64,000 nucleotides of DNA. Origin: Ichthyophis bannanicus (Eukaryota > Chordata > Amphibia > Gymnophiona > Ichthyophiidae). Made by a program: the position numbers and the translations under genes. The notes beneath the pieces were generated by a model. The model worked only from the letters and a program-made list of their open reading frames with translations. It was not told the origin of the DNA and ran no database searches. The first letter of the stretch is position 1; each line of letters starts with the position of its first letter. This document shows, piece by piece, positions 57,629 to 64,000 of this stretch. Location: contig CM066037.1 in the NCBI GenBank assembly GCA_033557465.1, positions 520,234,686-520,298,685 of the forward strand, written 5' to 3'.

Positions 57629-57790
57629 TTCTCCAGGACCAAGCAGGAAGTCAGTCCTCACATATGGGTGACGTCGGCGCCGACGGAGCCCTCGCGGAGC
57701 AATTTTCCCCAGCTTTCAAAGAAAGCCTTTGGGAATTGCAGCGCGCATGCGCGGTCGCCTTCCCGCCCAAGGGTGCCATCTTAGCCAGTC
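57629..57790 (+). repeat. Left ITR of DIRS 57628-63404
   Basis: Starts TTCTCCAGGACCAAGCAGGA. Contains palindrome GTCGGCGCCGAC (57673-57684), GCGCATGCGC, CCCGCCCAAGGG and GCCATCTTAG. Nearly identical inverted partner at 63216-63377. Confidence 0.92.
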
Positions 57791-58028
57791 TTCTTTTTTC
57801 CGCGGAGCCCTACAGACGTACCCGTCTTGTCCCCGCGAAAAAGTTGATTTTATTCGTAATATTCTCTTTTTTCTTCGGTTCGACGCCGGTTTTCTTCCCG
57901 CCCGGACTCGCGACGCCGGTCACGAGTCCTCTTCTTCTTTTTCGGTTTTTCTGATTTAGTCAGTTTCGTTTTCGGTTTTTTCACTGGCAGCCCGGTCTTT
58001 TGACCTCGCAGGGGCCCTTTTTCCCCCG

Positions 58029-59945
58029 ATGGCTGCCAGTGGTTTCAAGCGGTGTGGTCAGTGTGACCGAAATATGTCACTAACTGACACACACGATAAT
58101 TGCCTCCGCTGCCTGGGCCCGGATCATGAAGAAATGATCTGTGGGGCCTGTGGCAAAATGTCCTCCAAAGCGTTGAGAAGTCGGCGGCATCAGCGGGATA
58201 GGATCTTCGCTGACCCCAGCCGTACCCGGACCTCGTCGGAGGCCTCGGCGTCCAGAGGTTCCAGCTCTGACCGTCGCCGGAGTTCCTCCGACAGGGGTTC
58301 TCCCTCCGGGGACCATCGACGGAAGGTGAAACCCGCGAGGGCGGCGTCGGTGGACGCTCCTGGCTCTGCGAGGGCCAGGTCGCATAGCCCCGATAGCCGT
58401 CCCGGGTCCTTGGAGAAGGAGCACCTCTCGAAGCGACCTCGCATGGAGTCGGAGCTGCCTGCTCGGGTAAGTCCTGTGGTCCTCCTGGACTCGCCTCCGA
58501 GACCGCCGACGTCGGGCCCGACACCGTCGGGGCCCGAGTCCGGGGGCTGCTGGGTCACCTGAGGTCGGACTCAGGTTGACGGCCTTGGAGAGCAGACTGT
58601 CTGCCTTCATGGACCAGCTGCGGGCACTGCTCGCTAGCCTCGCTGGCGCCGCTGCCCCGACCGCCGGGACGTCGACGTCTAAGTCGACCCCGGAGACCGA
58701 GCCGATCCTCGAGTCCATGCGAACTCGAGTCGATCCTCGGTCGAGGTCACCCTCGGCCTCCCGTTCGGGACCGAGGTCGTCGCCGCCGACTCCCTCGGCA
58801 TCGGGGCGGCCGGCGCCGCTGCCTGCCCGGGCCGACCCCACCGATTCCTCCTCGGAGTCGGTCTGGGAGTCTGAAGAGGAAGAGTCACCTGATTCTTTTT
58901 GGACTCGGTGTGTCCCCTCGGACTCGCCTGAGTCCGAACCTCGGAAGCAGTCCCCTCCGGAGGATGCCCGGTTCTCGGACTTCGTCAGGGATATGGCCAA
59001 GGCTTTGGCCTTCCCTGCGGATTCCGAGGAGGAGCCGAAGAGCTCGACGCCCTCCAGTATGACTCTCCCGCCAGGGAACATTTTACTGTACCGGTTCCTC
59101 CCATGCTGGAACGACTACTCTTCCGCATGTGGGAGAGTCCGGCCTCCTCGCCGGTCCTGAGCAAGCGGGTCGATTCTATCTATCGAGTCCGCAAGAGCCC
59201 TGGCTTCCAAAAAGCACAGCTACCACACCATTCCATGGTAGTGGAATCGGCCATGCATCGTCTTAAGAGCCAGAAGATGCACTCCTCGGTGCCTCCTGGC
59301 AGGGAGGCCCGTAACCTGGATGGCCTTGGTAAGAAGTGTTTCCAGGGCTCTATGCTTGCGTGTCGTGTCCAGACCTACCAGCTATACATGGGCATGTATC
59401 TCCGAGACCTGGCTAAAGAGCTAGCCGGATTCTCCGCTGGATTGTCCGAGGAACCTTTGCGGAGATTCCTAGCCTTGTCCACTGGCATTCGGGAATGCTC
59501 AAAATTCATATCCCGAGCAGCCTATGATGGCTTTGAAGCATCGGCTCGAGTGGCCGCAGCCGGCATCGGTGCCCGCCGACAGGCTTGGCTTCAGTCGTCT
59601 GACCTTGAGCCCTGGGTACAGGACAAGTTGGTCGATGTCCCCTGCCGAGGTGAAAACCTCTTTGGCAAACCTATGGACGAAAAGGCTGCACAACTAGAGA
59701 CTGAGACTCTCACCAGGACTAGGCTTTCTAGGAAGACCTCCGCCCCTTCCCAGAAAAAGAAGGGCTCGGGAAAGAAGTCCTTTTACCCGAGAAAGGCAGC
59801 TGCCTATAAACACTACCCCCAATATCAGGCCTCCGCAGCTCCCCAACAGGGCCAGCAGGCCAAGGGACGGGGTAACGGATCCCGTAGGCAGCAAGCCCCC
59901 AAGCCTGCACCACCAGCCCCTGCTCAGCAGGGTGGGGGCTTTTGA
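58029..59945 (+). pseudogene. DIRS gag with two compensating frameshifts
   Basis: ATG at 58029: MAASGFKRCGQCDRNMSL, then THDNCLRCLGPDHEEMICGA and CGKM. This gives three CxxC pairs plus a His, likely zinc-binding. The first frame stops at 58562. The middle part is in another frame (58576-about 59060: SKSTPETEPILESM, SPPEDARFSDFVRDMAKAL). The original frame returns at about 59100 (LERLLFRMWESPAS, VESAMHRLKSQKMHSSVPPG, LEPWVQDKLVDVPCRGENL, LSRKTSAPSQKKKG). The stop at 59943-59945 overlaps the RT start by 14 bases. Confidence 0.88.
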
Positions 59946-61794
59946 CTCCTTCAGCATAGCCTCTCCCCCTCCGCTGGCTCCTCCCAGCACCGGAGGCCGG
60001 CTGGTTCACTTCGCCCACAGGTGGTCCAACATCACTTCAGATGCCTGGGTGCTTCAAGTCGTAAGAGAAGGCTATCTTCTCCACTTCCACCAGGTCCCTC
60101 CCTCCTATTTCCCGGGAGAACCTCCACGACTCCCTCTGCACAGGGACTTACTCCTTCAGGAGTTAGCAGGTCTTCTACAGGAACAGGCGGTGGAACCGGT
60201 GCCCCACCACCTGAGAGGTCAAGGCTTTTATTCCAGGTGTTTTCTAGTACCAAAAAGGACAGGAGGCCTCAGACCCATCCTGGACTTGCGCAACCTCAAC
60301 AGGTTCCTCGTGCGGGAAAAGTTCAAAATGCTTACCCTTGGAATCCTTCTGCCCTACCTCCAGCAGGGAGATTGGCTATGCTCCTTGGATCTAAAGGATG
60401 CCTACACGCACATCCTCATCCACCCAAGCCACCGCCAATACCTAAGGTTTGTGGTGGCAGGAAATCATTACCAATACAGAGTACTGCCCTTTGGCCTGTC
60501 CTCCGCACCGCGAGTCTTCACAAAATGTCTCGCGGTGGTGGCGGCCCATCTCCGGCTTCACGGCCTCTATGTCTTTCCGTACCTCGACGACTGGCTCATC
60601 AGAGCAGCGTCCGCTCCGGAGGTCACCAATGCCACACGCCGCACGGTGACTCTTCTGCAGAACTTGGGCTTTGTCATAAACTTCACAAAGTCCACTTTGC
60701 TCCCCTCACAGGATCTCGAGTTCATCGGCGCAAGGCTGCACACTCCTCAGGCACGAGCTTTCCTACCTCTCGACAGGGCTCAACGGCTCATGGACCTAGC
60801 CGACCGTTTTCGCAGCCAGCCCCTGGTCTCCGCCAGGCGCTTCCTGAGACTACTCGGCCATATGGCTTCCACCGTCCATGTGACCCCCAATGCCCGCCTG
60901 AATATGCGGCCTGCTCAATGGTGTCTTCGCAAGCAGTGGCAACAAGCTACAGGCGGCCTAGCAGACCTAGTGCGCGTCTCCGAGCCGCTGGCCTCGTCTC
61001 TCCAGTGGTGGCTTCATCGGCCGAACCTGGTACTCGGCATGCCTTTTCAGTCGCCTCAGCCGGCCCAGGTGCTGACGACAGATGCGTCCCTCCTGGGTTG
61101 GGGAGCACATTGCCAAGGGGCACGTACTCAGGGCCTCTGGACCACGTGGGAGTCTGCTCAGCAGATCAACTTCCTGGAGCTCAAAGCGATTCGCCTGGCT
61201 CTCAAGGCCTTCTCCCACCTGACCTCTCACCAGTCCGTCCTTGTCCAGACGGACAATCAAGTTGCCATGTTCTACGTGAACAAGCAGGGGGGCACGGGCT
61301 CCTTCCTTCTCTGTCGGGAAGCACAGAAGCTCTGCTCTTGGGCCGTCAGTCACGGCGTTCTTCTCAAGGCAGTTTATCTCCCAGGCCAAGAAAATTGCCT
61401 GGCGGACAAACTCAGCAGGATCCTCCAGCCGCACGAGTGGCGCCTGGATCCCTTGGTAGTTCAGAAGCTCTTTCTAAAGTGGGGCCTCCCCACGATGGAT
61501 CTCTTTGCCAGCCCTCTCAACCGGCAACTTCCTCGCTTCTGCTCTCGTCAGCTACATCCCCTTCGAGTTGCGGCAGACGCTTTTCTACTCTCATGGTCGG
61601 AGAGCCTTCTGTATGCTTTTCCTCCCATCCTGCTAGTCTCTCGAACTCTTTTCAAGGTTCTCCGAGACAAAGCTTCCATGATCCTGGTGGCCCCTCGCTG
61701 GCCCAGACAGCCGTGGTTTCCACTCCTGCTGCAATTAGCGGTAGAGGATCCATTCCCTCTGGGGTTTCAACCGGATCTCCTCACTCAGGATTAG
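59932..61794 (+). CDS. DIRS RT-RNase H-Dam-like protein, intact 620 codons
   Basis: RT: GGLRPILDLRNLNRFL (about residues 110-125), CSLDLKDAYTHILIH, LPFGLSSAPRVFTK and catalytic YLDDWLIRAA (about 222-231). RNase H: VLTTDASLLGWGAHC (about 380-394), INFLELKAIRLALKAF, TDNQVAMFYVNKQGG and LPGQENCLADKLSRI. C-terminal Dam-like domain (about 525-610): MDLFASPLNRQLPRFCSR, AFPPILLVSRTL and LVAPRWPRQPWF. The catalytic NPPY-type motif has become FPPI, so methylation activity is doubtful. It would copy element RNA to DNA in the nucleus. The ATG at 59932 overlaps gag; the real start could be by reinitiation or a shift. Confidence 0.9.
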   Translation: MGAFDSFSIASPPPLAPPSTGGRLVHFAHRWSNITSDAWVLQVVREGYLLHFHQVPPSYFPGEPPRLPLHRDLLLQELAGLLQEQAVEPVPHHLRGQGFYSRCFLVPKRTGGLRPILDLRNLNRFLVREKFKMLTLGILLPYLQQGDWLCSLDLKDAYTHILIHPSHRQYLRFVVAGNHYQYRVLPFGLSSAPRVFTKCLAVVAAHLRLHGLYVFPYLDDWLIRAASAPEVTNATRRTVTLLQNLGFVINFTKSTLLPSQDLEFIGARLHTPQARAFLPLDRAQRLMDLADRFRSQPLVSARRFLRLLGHMASTVHVTPNARLNMRPAQWCLRKQWQQATGGLADLVRVSEPLASSLQWWLHRPNLVLGMPFQSPQPAQVLTTDASLLGWGAHCQGARTQGLWTTWESAQQINFLELKAIRLALKAFSHLTSHQSVLVQTDNQVAMFYVNKQGGTGSFLLCREAQKLCSWAVSHGVLLKAVYLPGQENCLADKLSRILQPHEWRLDPLVVQKLFLKWGLPTMDLFASPLNRQLPRFCSRQLHPLRVAADAFLLSWSESLLYAFPPILLVSRTLFKVLRDKASMILVAPRWPRQPWFPLLLQLAVEDPFPLGFQPDLLTQD

Positions 61795-62894
61795 GGGTCT
61801 CTGCTACACCCCAACCTCAGATCTCTCAATCTAATGGCCTGGCTGCTGAGAGGGTAGTCCTTGCTCCCCTTCTCCTGCCGGCAGAGGTGGAAGAGGTCGT
61901 CCTAGCTTCTCGGCGACCTTCTACCCGCAAATGCTACGCCCTTAAATGGCGTCGCTTTTCCGTTTGGTGTGTACAGCAGTCTCAGGATCCCTTCTCCTCC
62001 TCGGTGTCGGTGATCTTGCAGTACTTGCTATACCTCTCTAATCTGGGACTTAAGTCCAACTCCGTCAAAGTTCACCTCAGTGCTCTTTCAGCACATCATG
62101 TGCCGGTGGACGGCAGACCTCTTTCCAGCGACCCTCTCGTAGCGAGGTTTCTCCGAGGTCTCCTTCTACTTAAACCACCTCTGCGCCCGCCAGCGCCTAA
62201 CTGGGATCTGAATGTGGTTTTACAGCGGATCACCTGTCCGCCTTTTGAACCTATGGCTACCTGTTCTCTCCGTTTTCTTTCTTGGAAAACATTGTTCTTG
62301 ATAGCCCTCACTTCCGCTAGACGCGTAAGTGAATTGCAGGCCCTCGTGTCTGATCCCCCTTACACTCGGTTCTACAAAAATAGGGTAGTCCTACGGACTC
62401 ACCCAAAATTTCTTCCAAAAGTGGTCTCCCCTTTTCACATCAATCAGGAGGTGGTACTTCCGACCTTCTTTCCCAGACCACACTCCAGCCGAGCTGAAAT
62501 GGTCCTCCATACCCTGGACTGTAGAAGGGCATTGAACTTCTACCTTGACCGTACGCGGGAGCACCGTAAAGCTGCGCAGCTTTTTGTGTCTTTTGATCCC
62601 AATAAATTGGGACTCCCGGTCTCCAAGCGTACTCTGTCCATCTGGGTTGCGGACTGTATCACTTGGGCTTATGGGGCAGCCGGACTCTCCTTGGAAGGTC
62701 GAGTCACGGCACATTGCGTTCGGGCAAAGGCTACGTCAGTGGCTTACCTCCGCTCTGTTCCGCTGGCAGACATCTGCCGGGCCGCTACTTGGTCTTCGAG
62801 CCAGACTTTTGCGGTCCATTACTGTCTCGAGAGGGAGTCCCGCAGGGACAGTGCTTTCGGACAGGCAGTCCTCCGTAATCTCTTTGAGGTTTGA
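60021..62894 (+). CDS. DIRS tyrosine recombinase frame, 957 codons, overlapping all of RT
   Basis: The YR domain is the C-terminal third. An N-terminal SAM-like part has EVEEVVLASRRPSTRKCYAL and GLKSNSVKVHLSAL. The catalytic domain has LTSARRVSELQAL (Arg), KNRVVLRTHPKFLPKVV, VTAHCVRAKATS (His-x-x-Arg) and ATWSSSQTFAVHYCLE (Tyr nucleophile). TGA at 62892-62894. The frame stays open upstream through the whole RT gene back to 60021, giving about 600 extra Ser/Pro/Gly-rich codons. The real start is unknown; the domain proper begins near 61860. It would integrate circular element DNA by recombination. Confidence 0.82.
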   Translation: MVQHHFRCLGASSRKRRLSSPLPPGPSLLFPGRTSTTPSAQGLTPSGVSRSSTGTGGGTGAPPPERSRLLFQVFSSTKKDRRPQTHPGLAQPQQVPRAGKVQNAYPWNPSALPPAGRLAMLLGSKGCLHAHPHPPKPPPIPKVCGGRKSLPIQSTALWPVLRTASLHKMSRGGGGPSPASRPLCLSVPRRLAHQSSVRSGGHQCHTPHGDSSAELGLCHKLHKVHFAPLTGSRVHRRKAAHSSGTSFPTSRQGSTAHGPSRPFSQPAPGLRQALPETTRPYGFHRPCDPQCPPEYAACSMVSSQAVATSYRRPSRPSARLRAAGLVSPVVASSAEPGTRHAFSVASAGPGADDRCVPPGLGSTLPRGTYSGPLDHVGVCSADQLPGAQSDSPGSQGLLPPDLSPVRPCPDGQSSCHVLREQAGGHGLLPSLSGSTEALLLGRQSRRSSQGSLSPRPRKLPGGQTQQDPPAARVAPGSLGSSEALSKVGPPHDGSLCQPSQPATSSLLLSSATSPSSCGRRFSTLMVGEPSVCFSSHPASLSNSFQGSPRQSFHDPGGPSLAQTAVVSTPAAISGRGSIPSGVSTGSPHSGLGVSATPQPQISQSNGLAAERVVLAPLLLPAEVEEVVLASRRPSTRKCYALKWRRFSVWCVQQSQDPFSSSVSVILQYLLYLSNLGLKSNSVKVHLSALSAHHVPVDGRPLSSDPLVARFLRGLLLLKPPLRPPAPNWDLNVVLQRITCPPFEPMATCSLRFLSWKTLFLIALTSARRVSELQALVSDPPYTRFYKNRVVLRTHPKFLPKVVSPFHINQEVVLPTFFPRPHSSRAEMVLHTLDCRRALNFYLDRTREHRKAAQLFVSFDPNKLGLPVSKRTLSIWVADCITWAYGAAGLSLEGRVTAHCVRAKATSVAYLRSVPLADICRAATWSSSQTFAVHYCLERESRRDSAFGQAVLRNLFEV

Positions 62895-63030
62895 GCAACT
62901 CCTACCCTCCATCCCGGATGTGGGCTACCGGTGGGTAATAATTCAGCGAAGATTCCTTCCTTCTGTGCTGCTGAGCTAGAGGGAGCTCATTTTTGTGCTT
63001 AGGGTCTCCGGTAGCCTTAAGCTTGGGAGT

Positions 63031-63129
63031 CCCATATGTGAGGACTGACTTCCTGCTTGGTCCTGGAGAAAGCGTAGCTACTCATCTGTAACAGGTGTTC
63101 TCCAGGAGCAGCAGGAATCAGTCCTCACA
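63031..63129. repeat. ICR of DIRS 57628-63404
   Basis: CCCATATGTGAGGACTGACTTCC through GGTCCTGGAGAAAG is the complement of the left edge (57629-57670). AGCGTAGCTACTCATCTGTAAC through CAGGAATCAGTCCTCAC is the complement of the right edge (63347-63404). The order fits the DIRS model, in which the ICR templates completion of both ends on a circular intermediate. Confidence 0.92.
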
Positions 63130-63215
63130 ACCCTCCCTCCTCCCCTTGGAGTTGCAATCATCTGCTTAAGTTTTTTTGCAAATTTTTATGCTGTCTTTTT
63201 TTAGCTATGTCATCT

Positions 63216-63404
63216 GACTGACTAAGATGGCACCCTTGGGCGGGAAGGCGACCGCGCATGCGCGCTGCAATTCCCAAAGGCTTTCTTTGAAAGCTGGGGA
63301 AAATTGCTCCGCGAGGGCTCCGTCGGCGCCGACGTCACCCATATCTGAGGACTGATTCCTGCTGCTCCTGGAGAACACCTGTTACAGGTGAGTAACTACG
63401 CTTT
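63216..63404 (+). repeat. Right ITR of DIRS 57628-63404
   Basis: ACTAAGATGGCACCCTTGGG, a GCGCATGCGC palindrome, a CTCCGTCGGCGCCGACGTCA core and GTGAGGACTGATTCCTGC. The outer 30 bp differ from the left ITR and include CAG|GTGAGT (63385-63393). Confidence 0.92.
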
Positions 63405-63779
63405 ACATAGCCAATACCAAGAATTATTCTCAACAAAAAGTGATGCATTCATAATCACAACTTTTTAAAAACATAAAATTTAAACCAATTAGGAATTCAA
63501 TTGCCCTTGCTTAACAGCTTAATATTTCTCTTTGTTACACTGTTCTCAGCACAAAACAACATACTAGTAAAAGATCAATTAATCTTACACAAGGTAAATG
63601 CATTTGCATCTTGAATCTACCGCAATTAGTGATACTAATTTAATTAGTTTTTGGTGCTTGTGATATTCCACTAAAACATTTGTTTCACGCTTCCAATTAA
63701 TAATATCCGTTCTGAAGGGGGTCTTTCCATAATAACAAAATTTCATGGATGTGATGTGTACCAGGATTCTCAGTTAATC
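63405..63779. other. KRR1 intron, no feature seen
   Basis: AT-rich intron sequence. Nothing recognised. Confidence 0.5.
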
Positions 63780-63781
63780 TA

Positions 63782-64000
63782 CAAGGGTCATTTTTAAAGT
63801 AAGAACCGATTGCGCATCGTGTCCGCGCGATCTGTCAAGTGACGTCCATTCAAGGTCAGCCACTCTTGGCCAGTCTCTCACTACGCCGCCATTACGTTTC
63901 ACGTCTCTGCCAGTGTTGGTTGTATGGTTATACTGCTTCGTTTGTCGCCATGTCAATCAGTAATCCCTCCGATTGTGAAGTGCGCTCGGTTATCCGTTTT
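63782..64000 (+). mobile_element. Mariner-like transposon, 5' end (cut by window edge)
   Basis: A TA target dinucleotide (63780-63781) is followed by a TIR-like CAAGGGTCATTTTTAAAGTA. An ATG at 63950 reads MSISNPSDCEVRSVIRF, the start typical of mariner transposases (SDCE.RSVIRFL). The rest lies outside the window, so integrity is unknown. Confidence 0.75.
63950..64000 (+). CDS. Mariner transposase N-terminus, partial
   Basis: Seventeen codons are visible. CEVRSVIRF marks the first helix-turn-helix of a mariner transposase, which binds the TIRs. The frame runs off the window in an open state. Confidence 0.65.
   Translation, partial: MSISNPSDCEVRSVIRF

Larger units (their letters stand above)
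57628..63404 (+). mobile_element. Best-preserved full-length DIRS retrotransposon (plus strand)
   Basis: 5.78 kb with every DIRS hallmark: left ITR (57629-57790), gag (58029-59945, two compensating frameshifts), RT-RNase H-Dam-like frame intact (59932-61794), YR frame intact (to 62894), ICR (63031-63129) and right ITR (63216-63404). There is no target duplication. The gene order and overlaps match known vertebrate DIRS elements. Only gag is visibly damaged, so with gag supplied elsewhere the RT and YR frames could in principle be translated. Confidence 0.95.

Noticed and set aside
58080..59081. 333-codon minus-strand frame opposite DIRS gag
   Set aside because: No conserved domain is seen. 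GC-rich Ser/Arg/Pro coding of gag readily gives long antisense frames, and equivalents in other gag copies are short.
60967..61434. 155-codon minus-strand frame opposite RNase H
   Set aside because: Antisense shadow of the RT gene with no support from other copies.

Overview
This window looks like intronic vertebrate DNA from a large, retrotransposon-rich genome. An amphibian is the best fit and a caecilian the most likely group, because tyrosine-recombinase DIRS elements dominate, alongside CR1, L2 and RTE LINEs and hAT and mariner DNA transposons. The species is an inference; nothing in the sequence names it.

The only host gene I can support is KRR1 (small-subunit processome factor) on the + strand. 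Four consecutive coding exons are visible at 3759-3815, 30758-30928, 34796-34873 and 34981-35074, all with canonical AG/GT borders. Earlier exons lie left of the window and the C-terminal exon(s) lie beyond it. The first visible intron is about 26.9 kb and the last is longer than 28.9 kb. Almost everything else is transposon sequence in these introns.

Layout. 1-2002: right part of a non-autonomous hAT with a 32-bp minisatellite and a giant hairpin, inserted in a minus-strand DIRS gag remnant (2003-3640). 4152-6022 plus 13326-13466: an old minus-strand DIRS split by a younger minus-strand DIRS (6023-13325), which itself carries L2 and CR1 pieces. 13958-24266: plus-strand DIRS, gutted by a nearly full-length minus-strand L2 (16660-22275) that in turn holds another L2 (18722-20110). 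24356-30176: a complete minus-strand DIRS of a second, divergent family. 30177-35400: KRR1 exons with CR1 fragments between them. 36008-41215: an RTE LINE split by two CR1 copies. 41217-44639: internally deleted plus-strand DIRS. 44765-48545: minus-strand DIRS gag remnant holding a complete hAT (44864-46954, perfect 8-bp TSD). 48729-54413: plus-strand DIRS. 54414-57627: intron with small DIRS fragments. 57628-63404: the best-preserved plus-strand DIRS. 63782-64000: start of a mariner element.

The DIRS copies share one plan: inverted terminal repeats (ITRs), gag, RT-RNase H with a Dam-like tail, an overlapping tyrosine recombinase (YR), and an internal complementary region (ICR) before the right ITR that matches the outer edges of both ITRs. 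Points worth a second look: every DIRS family here ends in a 5' splice-donor consensus; a long alternative frame over the RT gene stays open in several copies; the ITRs carry CRE-, YY1- and GC-box-like motifs; and two hAT copies hold unrelated giant hairpins at the same internal position.
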